Shown here in pieces: positions 44,540 through 55,234 of a DNA stretch of 64,000 bases. The notes under the pieces were generated by a model. That model did no database searches. It had not been told where the DNA came from and worked only from the letters and a program-made list of their open reading frames with translations. Source of the stretch: Rana temporaria (Eukaryota; Chordata; Amphibia; Anura; Ranidae). Each line of letters opens with the position of its first letter. Position 1 is the stretch's first letter. The stretch is taken from assembly GCF_905171775.1 (NCBI RefSeq), contig NC_053489.1, positions 333,346,089-333,410,088 of the forward strand, in the 5' to 3' direction. Both the position numbers and the translations under genes were made by a program.

Positions 44540-44877
44540 CAGTGGTCATCAACCCTGTCCTCAGGGTCCACCAACAGGCCAGGTTTGCAAGATAACTGAA
44601 ATACATCACAGGTGATATCATTTGCTGCTCAGTGATTGCAGTATTCTAGTCTGCATCTCCCCAAGGTAATACATAAAACCTGGCCTGTTAGGCTGGATTC
44701 ACACCTATGCAGTTTTAGTGCTTTTTGCATTTTGCAGATTTTCACTACTGTCCATTCAATATAGTTTCCTATGGAACACATTCTGTAGTGTAAATCTGCA
44801 GAATGCAAAAAGTACTAAAAATGCATAGGTGTGAATCCAGCCTTAGTGGGCCCTGAGGACAGGGTTGATGACCACTG
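44540..44877. mobile_element. hAT-type MITE with a second MITE nested inside
   Basis: Ends CAGTGGTCATCAACCCTGTC and its inverse at 44858-44877. Flanking octamers ATGTATAG (44532-44539) and ATTTATAG (44878-44885) match 7 of 8, as for hAT. The element at 44691-44842 sits near its right end. Confidence 0.88.
44691..44842. mobile_element. Fold-back MITE (GGCTGGATTCACACC termini), TTA duplication
   Basis: TTA at 44688-44690 and 44843-44845. Almost perfect hairpin with ends GGCTGGATTCACACC. Same family as 45107-45252 and 45256-45400. Confidence 0.88.
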
Positions 44878-45106
44878 ATTTATAGTGTCCACATCACCTT
44901 TTCTGTGGGTGGTCGTTAATGATGCAAAGAGTGGCACCGATGTTCTGATGTCAGCACCTTGCCCTGCAGCAATGTGCTGTGGGCTAAGGGCAAAATAAAG
45001 ATGTGCCTCCAGAATCTGTGTTTATGACAGCCTGGACACACATGAACTGGGTTGAGTGACACTGCATGTCAATAAATTTCAGGACGGACCAGTACTGGTC
45101 CATTTA

Positions 45107-45252
45107 GGCTTGATTCACACCTACGCAGTTTGCAGTGCATTTTGCAGATTTGCATTACACAATATGTTCCATAGGAAACCATGTTAAATGGACTGTAGTG
45201 CAAATCTGCAAAATGTAAAAAGCACTAAAACTGCATAGGTGTGAATCCAGCC
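45107..45252. mobile_element. Fold-back MITE, first of a tandem pair
   Basis: Ends GGCTTGATTCACACCTACGC and GCATAGGTGTGAATCCAGCC. Flanked by TTA on the left and TAA (45253-45255) on the right. The stem runs nearly the whole length. Confidence 0.82.
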
Positions 45253-45255
45253 TAA

Positions 45256-45400
45256 GGCTGGATTCACACCTATGCATTTTTAGTGCTTTTTGCATTTTGC
45301 AGATTTGCACTACAGTCCATTTAACATGGTTTCCTATGGAACACGTTCTGTAGTGCAAATCTGCAAAAAGCACTAAAAATGCGTAGGTGTGAATACAGCC
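45256..45400. mobile_element. Fold-back MITE, second of a tandem pair
   Basis: TAA at 45253-45255 and 45401-45403. Ends GGCTGGATTCACACC and GGTGTGAATACAGCC. It shares its left TAA with the neighbouring copy. Confidence 0.85.
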
Positions 45401-45403
45401 TAA

Positions 45404-45980
45404 GTCATAAGTCTTTGGGGGCAGTGCTGAGGAGAGGGTAGTGCAGTGAGAGATGCTTAAAGTGGAACCAAAGTCACCATACTTACCTTCTCTCCAATGG
45501 GACGATGCCTGTGATGCTTCCTCAGGGTGCCAGTCTTTGGCCGTCTTGATTGGCCACATGGGATGACGTAACTCCTGTGCGTGTGCAGCTTTGTGCACTC
45601 CACATAAGACTGTACAGACATCGCATGTCTCTTCTGCAATAAATAGCCTGCCTGCTTGTCCACTTTGTAAGTTTGAGTTTAGTAATTTTTACAGCAGCAT
45701 TTAAAAAAAATGGAATTGGGCTGCATTCTAAAATTAAAATGGGCAACATTTTCACAGGCTTACATTATCGGCTATTCTGTTGATGGTAAAAAGTGCCACT
45801 ACATACAGGATGCTGCTGCTATCACAAAACCATAGCAGGTTCAATAGCTGGAAAAACGCCTGGCCTAATTCAACAGAAAATTGTGCATGTTCATTTGCTC
45901 AAACCACAGAGGCTTATTTGTTATTGGCTCTTCCTGACACCCTTCACCCACACTCTAAAATGTGCACGATGCAGATGAGG
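45404..45980. other. No gene recognised
   Basis: TTAAAGTGGAACC (45458) resembles a TTAA-element end, but no partner is seen. Open frames of 147 and 115 codons in this area come from repeat sequence and lack motifs. Confidence 0.45.
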
Positions 45981-45983
45981 CTA

Positions 45984-46347
45984 GGCCTCATACACACGAT
46001 CGGATTTTCAGCGGACACAGAGAAGGACTTTTGTCCGAAGGGCGTTGGCCAGGAACCTGTCTTGCATACAAACGGCAAAGAATTGTCAGCCAACAAACAC
46101 GAAACTATGTGTTTTTTCAGCTCTTAAGCTAATGTTGTGTTATGGTGAGCATTGCTTCTGAGCATGCGTGTTTGTACCTTGGAGTTTTGTCCGATGGACT
46201 TGTGTACACACGATCGGAAAATCCGACAAACACAACTGTTGGCAGACAATGTTAAAGCACACTATCTTACATTTGTCTGTGGAAAATACGACAACAGCTT
46301 GTCATCACACAATTCCCGTCGGATAATCCGATTGTGTTTATGAGGCT
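45984..46347. mobile_element. Fold-back MITE (GGCCTCATACACACGATCGG)
   Basis: Left end GGCCTCATACACACGATCGG, right end CGATTGTGTTTATGAGGC. Internal GTACACACGATCGGAAAATC (about 46203) repeats the terminal motif. Non-coding. Confidence 0.75.
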
Positions 46348-46349
46348 TT

Positions 46350-47003
46350 ATGCTTGATAGCACTGAAAACATCAATGTTTTGAAAAAATAAAAAATCAAT
46401 GTTTTCAAAAACAGTCAAGGTTTTGCCATATGTACAGCAAATTACTTCCTCTGCATTCAACCGTGTATATCATATAATGAATGTCCTTGCTACAATTATG
46501 TGTATTGAACTGTGAATATAGCAGTATATGGGCTTAGATAAAGTGAGTGCATTTAGATTAATACTGTATTAGGTCAACAAGCAAGCATTAGTTTATGCAC
46601 TTAATGGTCAGTATATGCAACTAAGTTTTGCACATGTAGCACTACCCCTGCAGAAGGTGCTGGTAAATGATGGGTTCTCCTATCATTCTCAGTGATGTCC
46701 CACCATTATCTGAACCTGATAATACACCGACACCCCAAGGGCAATAATTGGAATTTATAAAATACAGCTGCTGAGAAAAAAAAACTTTGGTAAGCAAGTT
46801 TGACAACAATGAATACAATTGACTAATAACAGTGATACAATTAATTTAAACAATGAAATTAATAGGACTGGTGTTCATTCCCTTTTCCACTTGTGAAAGG
46901 TCCTGCTTCAAATGCACTAGGCGAGTGGAGAAAGATACCGTATGCAATCAAACACAACACTCAATGCCACAAATATTGCCGATAGAGAGTAAGGGGAAGA
47001 GGC
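46350..47003. other. No gene recognised
   Basis: AT-rich; no array, terminal repeat or coding motif. Confidence 0.5.
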
Positions 47004-47006
47004 TTA

Positions 47007-47424
47007 GGCCCCTTTCACACTGGGGCGGGAGGCACGGTGGTGGTATAGCGCCGCTAAAAATAGTGGCGCTATACCATCGGAGTTTGTGCGGGATTCGGCC
47101 ACTAGCGGTGCGGTATTAACCCCTGCTAGCGGCCGATAAAGGGTTAATACCGCCCGCAGAGGCGCATTGCGGGCGGTATTACCGCGGTTTGCCATTGTTT
47201 TAAATGGGAAGGAGCGGTGAAGGAGCGGTATACATACCGCTCCTCTCACCGCTCCAAAGATGCTGCTTGCAGGAGATTTTTTTCACTCCTGCCAGCGCAT
47301 CGCCTCAGTGTGAAAGCCCTTGGGCTTTCACATTGAGAAGGCTGGGCAGGAGTTTTTCAGGCGGTATTTAGGCGCTATTTTTAGCGCTGTACCGCCTGAA
47401 AAACTCCTCAGTGTGAAAGGGGCC
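47007..47424. mobile_element. Fold-back MITE (GGCCCCTTTCACACTG termini)
   Basis: Ends GGCCCCTTTCACACTGGGGC and CAGTGTGAAAGGGGCC, flanked by TTA and TAA. Internal motifs such as GGCGCTATA, CCGCCCGCAGAGG and GCGGTATTA repeat inverted. Non-coding. Confidence 0.78.
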
Positions 47425-48124
47425 TAACTGTAGAACCCTAACTGCAGTTAAAAAGAACAATGCTATCCACTGGCCACTGGATATATCTGTCACAGAATCT
47501 GCTGGTATACCTTTAAGCTCAGTGACAGAGCACTCAACTGAAGGTATTCCACAGTGAGTATAACAAGCATGCTATTCTGCATATACAGAATGATTTTACT
47601 GTTGTGGGGTTAGTAACACTTTAAGCTTAGTTAGTGACTTCCATGTTAATTCCAAGTGATAGCTGCAAAAGCAAGCAAAACCTTGTGTAGCGCACCCCCT
47701 TAAAAGCTGCAGATGAACTTGGATCCCTGGCACTCCAGAGTCAGAGAACAGTCTGTGACTTTGTTTTTTATTGTTATTTTTTGAGGGTTTATTAACTTGG
47801 ATAGGGATGGGAGGTTAAGGGCTGCCCACTTGACTTCAGCAAAACTTTGGCAACAACTTTAGGGACTAGGGATGAGCCGAACACCCCCCCATTCGGTTCG
47901 CACCGGAACCTTCGAACGGACCGACCGTTCGCACGAACATTTAGAACCCCATTGAAGTCTATGGGACTCGAACGTTCGAATTCAAAAGTGCTAATTTTAA
48001 AGCCTAATATGCAAGTTATTGTCGTAAAACAGGTTTGAAAACCCGGGTCTTGCCCCAGGGAACATGTATCAATGGAATAAAAAAGTTTTAAAAACGGTCA
48101 TTTTTTCTGGAGCAGTGATTTTAA

Positions 48125-49350
48125 CCACTTCCATACAGGGCACTTATACACCTTCCCGCCCAGACCAATTTTTAGCTTTCAGCGCTGTTGCACTTTGAAT
48201 GACAATTGCGCGGTCATGCTACACTGTACCCAAACAAAATTTTTATAATTTTGTACCCACAAATAGAGCTTTCTTTTGGTGGTATTTGATCACCTCTGGG
48301 ATATTTATTTTCTGCAAAAAAATAAATAAAAAATGACCGAAAATTTTGAAAAAAAATGTTTTTTTTTTTGTTTCTATTATAAAACATTGTAAATAAGTAT
48401 GTTTTCTCCCTCACTGATGGGCACTGATGGTACTGCACTGACGGGCACTCATAAGGCGGCACTGATGGGCACCAATGAGGTGGCACTGATATGGTGGCAT
48501 TGATGGGCACTAATATGCGGCACTGATGGGCACTGATAGGCGGCACGGATAGGCGGCATGGATGGGCTTGGATAGGCGGCACGGATGGGCACGGATAGGT
48601 GGCACAGATGGGCACAGACAGGCGGCACGGCTGGGCACGGATGGGTCACGGATAGGCGGCACGGATAGGTGGCACGGATGGACACTGATAGGCGGCACGG
48701 ATGGGCACTGATAGGCGGCACGGATGGGCACTGATAGGTGGCACGGATGGGCATAGATGGGCACTATTGTATGTGTTTTACTAATGGATGCCAATCAGTG
48801 CCAAACAATGCCTGCCAATCAGTGATGCCCATTGTGGGCACTGATTAGCATCCATTGCGGCACTGATTGGCATCCATTTTTTGTGTTCTCATCACTGGTG
48901 GTCTAGGGTGGCATACCTTTATTTTTATTTTTTTAATCCCTGGTGGTCCAGTGGGCATCCCTGGTGGTCCAGTGGGCATCCTCGGGGGGGCTGTGCTGAT
49001 AATCGATCAGCACAAACCCCCCCCCCCTGACACAGGAGCAGCCGATCGGCTCTTCTCTACTCGCATCTGACAGACGCGAGTGAGGAAAAGCCGATTACCG
49101 GCTTTTCCTGTTTACATCGTGATCAGCCGTGATTGGACACGGCTGATCATGTGGTAAAGAGTCTCCGTGAGAGACTCTTTACCTTGATCGGTGTTGCGGG
49201 GTGTCAGACTGACACCCTGCAACAACGATCGCCGCGATGCACGCCCCCGGGGGCGCGCAGCGGCTCAGAATCCTGAGGACGTCATATGACGTCCAGTCAG
49301 GATTCTACAACTTTGCCGACGTCAATTTGTCATTGGCGGGCGGCAAGTGG
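48125..49350. mobile_element. TTAA-flanked element nested in the hAT
   Basis: TTAA at 48121-48124 and 49351-49354; ends CCACTTCCATACAGG and GGGCGGCAAGTGG. An inner block (AGAGCTTTCTTTTGGTGGTA then TTTGATCACCTCTG) is shared, inverted, with 59347-59987. It contains the array at 48410-48770 and a GC-rich hairpin part around 49040-49320. Confidence 0.82.
48410..48770. repeat. Minisatellite of GGGCACTGATAGGCGGCAC type
   Basis: Degenerate tandem repeats of GGGCACTGATAGGCGGCACG with unit lengths of about 12-30 bp. Minus-strand open frames across it are repeat artefacts. Confidence 0.85.
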
Positions 49351-49984
49351 TTAATGAATGAAGTGAAAAATTCCTTTAAATATCGTACCTGCTGGGTGTC
49401 TATAGTATGCCTGTGAAGTGGCACGTGTTTAGAACTGTCCCTGCACAAAATGAGATTACTATAAGAAAAAAGTAATTTAAAACTGCTTGCGGCTTTAATG
49501 TAATGTCTGGTCCCTGCAATATGGATGAAAATCATTGAGAAATGACAAGCTCCTTTGGCCCTATATACTTTGAACAGCAGTATACAGGCGGTGCAAACAA
49601 GACAGGGACTGTAGGTTTGTTGTTAAGTAGAATCTGTTTGTAATTTTGAACTGGTACTTTTGTAAAGTGAAGCTCCAGCCATAAAATATATTTTTAAGCT
49701 TTTCTGAAAACATTTGTTTTGCTGTCTGTTTCTGTGCATCTGTTCAGAAGATTTCAATTCACTTTCTGTCCCAATGGCTAATGATTTTTTGAAAATTAGT
49801 TTTTTTTAGTGAAACAAGGATTGGTGATAAAGCATCAGTGGACAGGAGACACCTCTTACAGAAAAGAATGTCCCTTCCTAGGGGTAGATTTCCTCTCACT
49901 TCCTATTTGCAAGTAGGAGTCGTTTGTAAGTTGGATGTTTGAAAGTAGGGGCCTGCCGTATATACTCTGCATAAATTTGGGCCC

Positions 49985-50640
49985 TAGGTGTTGGTGTTGC
50001 CACAACACTGTAAGCCCTCACAGTTAGTCTTGGTGGGCGCTGGAACGCCCTGCTGTGTGAACTATTATATCAAGAATTGCAATTACATGTCATTGTTGAA
50101 CAGTGGTAGAAAAATCAGGCCTTTGGTGCTGGCGCTGGTGCCACAACACTGTAAGTCCTCACAGTTACTCTTGGTGGGCGCAGGAATGGGCCCTGCTGTG
50201 ACATATTAGATCAAGAATTGTAATTACATGCCCCTGTTGAACAGGGGCAGACAAATTGGGGCTTAGGCACTGGTGCTGGTGCCACAACACTGCAACCGCT
50301 CACAGATACTCTTGGTGGGCGCAGGAATGGGCACTGCTGTGAAATATTCGATCAAGAATTGTAATTACATGCCCCTGTTGAAAAGGGGCAGAAAAATTGG
50401 GCCTTTGTTGGTGGTGGTGCTGGTGCCACAACTCTGTAAGCCCTCACAGTTACTCTTGGTGGGCACAGGAATGGGCCCTGCTGTGAAAAATTAGATCAAG
50501 AATTGTAATTACATGCCCCTGTTGAACAGGGGCAGAAAAATTGGGCCTTTGTTGGTGGTGATGGTGGTGCTGGTGCCACAACACTGCAACCCCTCACAGA
50601 TACTCTAGTTGGAGCGCAGGAATGAGCCCATCCCTTCACT
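49985..50640. repeat. 140-155-bp tandem array, about four and a half copies
   Basis: GGTGCTGGTGCCACAACACTG recurs near 49988, 50127, 50270, 50411 and 50567. Each unit also contains CTTGGTGGGCGCAGGAATGG and ATCAAGAATTGTAATTACATG. Confidence 0.88.
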
Positions 50641-51169
50641 ATAGACCGGTTTCATCTGTGAGAATGTAGCTTATCCCTTCACTATAGACCAGTGACATCA
50701 ATGAGAAATTCTCATTGATGTCTAGGGCTAGGGAAGGAGTGACTGATGCCATTGAGCAGAGGTAAGAGGCCGCATTGGCAGCTGCTTTGCCAGACAAAGT
50801 ACCCTGAGCCTGGGTGAGAGAGGATGAGGACGGCTTGGTCATCCACTCTACCAAGTCTTCGGCATGTTGCGGCTCAACACGACCAGCTGCCCAAAAAAAT
50901 TACGAGCGTGTCCCACAGCCACGTGCTGATGAGGATGCACCGTGTCCACGACCAGCACTGTTGCCTCTAGACGCAGAGCCTGCTTGCCCTCTTTTATCGG
51001 CTTGTGACTCTCTGCCTCTCCTCATTGTCCTTCCAGACATACTAATGGCCTGCAGAGGACACAGACAGTACACCACGTGAAAGTACTTGCAGCAATATAC
51101 CCTGCCTGTAGTATTAATATGAGCAGATCCCTGCTTCTAGGAGAAAATATAAGAAACACCAGCTTTACG

Positions 51170-51352
51170 TTAGGTGCACAATGTGCAGAGGACACAGACA
51201 GTACACACACCACGTAGCTTTAGGTGCACACTGCAGAGGACACAGACAGTACACACACCACATAGCTTTAGGTGCACACTGCAGAGGACACAGACAGTAC
51301 ACACACCACGTAGCTTTAGGTGCACACTGCAGAGGACACAGACAGTACACCA
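51170..51352. repeat. 48-bp tandem array
   Basis: GCAGAGGACACAGACAGTAC starts at 51185, 51233, 51281 and 51329, exactly 48 bp apart. 48 is divisible by three, which explains the open frames on both strands. A related half-unit occurs at about 51052. Confidence 0.9.
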
Positions 51353-52711
51353 TGTGAGAATACTGCAGCTAGCACAATCACCTGCCTGCCTGTCAGTAAA
51401 TTAAGAAGAGCGGATCTAGCTAAACTATACAGTGTATAAATATATATACAACACCTGGGATGCATATATATCCTCTACACACTGTAACTCTAACTGATTA
51501 GCCTGCCTGCTCTATCTACCTACAAAAAATGACACTCTCTCTCTGTCTTCTCTTAACCACCGCAACACACTACACAAGGCCGACCTGCAGGCGGCCTTTT
51601 ATAGTGTGGGGTGTGTACTAAACCCCCTGAGCCAATTATGGCCCTTCGTTTTTTGCAAGCTGTGATTGGCCAAGCATGCGGGTCATAGTGCATGCTTGGC
51701 CAATCATCAGCCAGCAATGCACTGCGATGCTGCAGTGAATTGTGGGCCGTGACTCGAATTTGGCGCGAACGGCCCGTAACGTTCGTATTTCGACGAACTG
51801 TCGAACATACGATGTTTGAGTCGAACATGAGTTTGATTCGAACACGAAGCTCATCCCTATTAGGGACATCTTTTTATATACAGTCTCCTTTACTCTTCTC
51901 CTGCACACACTTGTTTGCTAGCTCCAGCTGAATCACTGTTACAGGCAGAAACTTGTGGTGTAGCTAAGATTACAGTAAACAGCTTGTACTTCTCTTCTGT
52001 GGCCACTAATCCCAGCACCACCTCTTCAGGCACTGCCAACCCACCTGGCTGTGGCTGCTCCTTTCACCAGCCCTCCAGGCTAACTTCTCCACACCAGTCC
52101 TCCAGACTGACTCCTCACCAGCCTGCTGACTCTGAGGAGATCTCCCAGGGAAGGATGAAGAGCACAACGCTGTCTTCAGGGAGACCGGCTACATGTGACA
52201 GTCTCCCACTTTGTTAGTCCCCAGCAGTGCTGATCTACTCACACTGTCTTCTCTTGTTCCCATGTCTCCAGAAAGGGCTTACTCTTATGTGTTATGGCAG
52301 GATCCTTCCAGCATCTGAGCCCCAGCCCAAGGCAGGACACCCCCCCAGACTAGGGTCACCCCTGAGGGCCACCGACAGCCTCTGCAATACTGTATCTCCA
52401 TCTTCCACCTGACTCCCCTGCTGGCATGGCCCATGACTATTTATGAGGTGAACTCTGCCCCCTGCCAGCCCACTACCGGGAATCGGCCAGTCAGCTCCTC
52501 CTAACCTTCACCCACTAGCACTAGAACATTCTCCAATGTCCCAGAAAAAGGAGGAGGTACCAGAAGAGCTGTCAGGATAAGTCATCCAGCCATGACCCAC
52601 TGAACCCTGACCCAGATTCCACAGCTCAGACTTATCCCTGGGCTAATCTAGAATTTAGCTATTCTAAACTCTAACACTACTTCTAGCACTCTCTAGAGGG
52701 TGCTACACTTG

Positions 52712-53111
52712 TAATGCATGAAACAAAGACAAACTATAAATCAATGTAAGGCCGCATCTAGAAAGAAGGAACATAAGAAAAGAAAGAAGGAACGTAAGAA
52801 AAGAAATTATGCTTATTTCTCTTTACATACTGAGTAACTGCATCAATGTAGTCTTATGCCTGAATTATAAACACAAAGAACTGATGAGACATCAGCTGCT
52901 AAAAGATGCAGCTGTGTTGAATGTAATGTAATTAGTAATCCCGGCAATTTTCTCCAGAAATTAGCCCAGGAAATAAATCTAATAACTATTCACTTGGTTA
53001 CAATGAAAAAAAATAGTTCAAAACAAAAGGAAACTAACATAGTAAAAGAGAAAATGTATTGCTTAAGGCAGTAAAATACATTAACATTTCCATGAGTCAA
53101 TCATCATATTC
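52712..53111. other. AT-rich, no gene recognised
   Basis: A short direct repeat AAGAAAGAAGGAACGTAAG occurs at 52780-52805. Nothing else is supported. Confidence 0.5.
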
Positions 53112-53114
53112 TTA

Positions 53115-53339
53115 TGCCCTATATACACGATTGGAACTTTGTCATACCAAATTCACATTGGAATTCCGACGGAATTCCATTGGAGTAAAATAGAACATGT
53201 TCTCTATGTAAACTTTGCTGGAATTCATCAGAATTTCGGATAGAATTACACCGATGGGGCATACACATGGTCGGAATTTCCGATGGAAAAAGTCAGACGG
53301 ACTTTTTCCATCGGAAATTCCGACCGTGTGTATGGGGCT
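53115..53339. mobile_element. Fold-back MITE, TTA duplication
   Basis: TTA at 53112-53114 and 53340-53342. Left end TGCCCTATATACACGATTGG, right end CCGACCGTGTGTATGGGGC. A perfect inner hairpin GGAATTTCCGATGGAAAAAG is mirrored at 53300-53320. Confidence 0.82.
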
Positions 53340-53639
53340 TTAGAGTAAGCATGAAAATAGGATGCACATGATATAATCTAATATAAATACACAAACAGTG
53401 GACATTCTGATACATTTACATATACATATCATGTAAACTGTAGTAATCAGTTTTATTTACAGTATAGTATACAGTACACATAAATGCATAAATTCATTTG
53501 TATTATTATTATTTTTTTACCAAGTATTCTCTGTGAAGTCTGGGGAATTGAAAAGTTAAAAGAAAAGTGCAGGAACTAAAAAAAATAGCATAATGCTCAC
53601 CTAGATAGCTGCTGATCCAAGACTGATTCATTTTTATGA

Positions 53640-55035
53640 ATGTGAGCCTATCAACCAAGTCTGTGACAGGCGTACACTTTAATCCATTACAAACCCTCCA
53701 GCAGCACTGAATATGCGTTCAGAAAGCATGCTGGACGCAGGACAGGCCAGTAGCTCAATTGCATATTGAGCAAGTTCTGACCAGTGGTCCATCCTCAAGA
53801 CCCAGTAACCCAGTGGATGGCTGTTGGAAAGGTCTCCAAGTCTGCTCTTGCCCCTAGATATTCCTGCACCATGTAATGCAGACGCTGGCGATGGTTGCTT
53901 GAACTGATCAGACCTTGGCGCTGAGGACTGAAAAATTGTTTAAAGGCATTGGTCAGCCGGCCACCTTCTCCACTGCTCTTCCTCTGACTGAACAAAGCCT
54001 CAGCTACACGTTGTCCAGCACCAGGAAATTATAACTTCCCAGGACCTGGGAATGCATTGCACAAACCTTTCTTCAAGGCCTCCTGAAGATGTTTCATCCT
54101 CTGCTCCCTCTGCGAAGGCAGGATGAGTTCTGCAACCTTACCCTTGTAACGTGAATCAAGAAGGGTTGCCAGTCAGTAATGATCCCTCTATTTGATACCA
54201 CGAATCCTAGGGTCCTTTCGCAGGCTTTGCAGAATCAGGGAGGCCATGCAGTGTAAGTTTGCAGAGGCATTCGATTCTGAGTCCTCTGGGTCACTAAGGA
54301 TCACATGATCCGGAACTACCTCCTCCCTGCCACGTACAACTCCTTGGGTTTCTGGGGACTGAAAACCATCCCTTGAAGACTGCTGCTGAGTGTTATCCTC
54401 TACATCAATGCTGACACAATCCTCCTCCTCGTCTTCTTACAGTGTGTTTGGTGGGCCCGCAGGAATGCTATCTGGATAAAGGGGGCCTTGTGAGGTAAGG
54501 AAGTCGTCCTTTTTCTTTCTGTTCTGCTCAAGTGCCCTTTGCATGATTCCACGAAGCGTGTGCTCCAACAGGAAGACTAGAGGGACAGTGTCACTGATGC
54601 ATGCATTGTCGCTGCTCACCATCCTTGTGGCCTCGATAGGTAGGGAGACCGCCGCTCCAGGTGAGCACAGGCAGGTAATCAATGTCCACTCAGGAATCAC
54701 ACGGGTGCTGGCAATGCATAGAATTAAGCAGGTGGGAGAATGGATGGACAGCCGCACTCCAAAAAGTCTTGTTGAAAAAGGAAAAGGAAAAAATGCACAG
54801 CACACAACAGCATACAGTGGGATAGACATCTGACGCGTTTCGCATTAACAACTAATGCTTAGTCATAGCTATTTTTTCCTTTTTACAATAAAGAGCACGT
54901 CTTTTTTCAACAGGACTTTTTGGAGTGCGGCTGTCCATCCATTCTCCCACCTGCTTAATCCTTGTGGCCTCCTCGAATAGAGACAGAACAGTGCATGCAT
55001 CCTTGATGTGATGCACTTTATATTAGATTTATGCA
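53640..55035 (-). pseudogene. hAT transposase pseudogene, split by an insertion
   Basis: Minus strand. From the N-terminal side: LFEEATR, the coding break at 54635-54957 (insertion), then MVSSDNACISDTVPLVFLLEH (about 54620-54560), an acidic EEEDCVSIDVED stretch (about 54440-54400), LATLLDSRYKGK (about 54165-54130), and the hAT C-terminal dimerisation region LAQYAIELLACPASSMLSERIFSAAGG (about 53780-53700; quoted only as LACPASSML and ERIFSAAGG). Several stops and frameshifts occur. The order and motifs are diagnostic for hAT/ZBED-type transposases. Terminal repeats of the parent element were not found. The 4-kb minisatellite begins about 200 bp upstream of the remnant. Confidence 0.82.
54635..54957. 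mobile_element. Insert with 14-bp duplication and long inverted repeat
   Basis: ATCCTTGTGGCCTC occurs at 54621-54634 and 54958-54971, and the hAT reading frame continues across it, so this is an insertion. Inside, 54724-54781 and 54901-54957 are inverted copies (TTAAGCAGGTGGGAGAATGG and on). The loop contains CTGACGCGTTTCGC and GCATTAACAACTAATGC. A 14-bp duplication suggests retroposition rather than cut-and-paste. The family is unknown. Confidence 0.72.
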
Positions 55036-55234
55036 TTGTATATTGTTATACCCACTTAGCACTTTATTAATACAGTAATTAACGCTACTTTAATATATAT
55101 ACACAATTTCACGGGTGCTGACAACACTATTGAAGTTTAGCTGCTTTTTACTTTAGCACTTTATTACTATCAGTATTAATATATATTTGTGTTGGTCTGT
55201 TGAACACTTACACAATACAAGGGTTATCTTATGG

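Larger units (their letters stand above)
47867..51859. mobile_element. hAT-type element, 3993 bp, duplication TTAGGGAC
   Basis: Perfect 8-bp duplication TTAGGGAC at 47859-47866 and 51860-51867. Terminal inverted repeat TAGGGATGAGC/GCTCATCCCTA. Subterminal sequence is rich in TTCG and GAAC motifs (GTTCGAA, CGAAC), a usual place for transposase-binding sites. Inside, from left: a nested TTAA element (48125-49350), a unique part, a 140-155-bp tandem array (49985-50640), a possible minus-strand coding remnant (about 50640-51050, containing EDLVEWMTKPSSSS), and a 48-bp array (51170-51352). No intact transposase, so it is non-autonomous now. Confidence 0.88.
47686..52707. mobile_element. Solo LTR split by a 4-kb hAT element
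   Basis: It starts TGTAGCGCACCC and ends GGGTGCTACA, the TG..CA inverted end of an LTR, flanked by CTTG at 47682-47685 and 52708-52711. Removing the hAT element and one copy of its duplication leaves about 1.02 kb, a plausible LTR. No internal retroelement sequence or second LTR is present, so it would be a recombined solo LTR. Confidence 0.65.

Noticed and set aside
50814..51080. 88-codon plus-strand frame in the hAT element
   Set aside because: No motif on this strand; the minus-strand reading (EDLVEWMTKPSSSS) is the more likely coding remnant, and it is too short to name.
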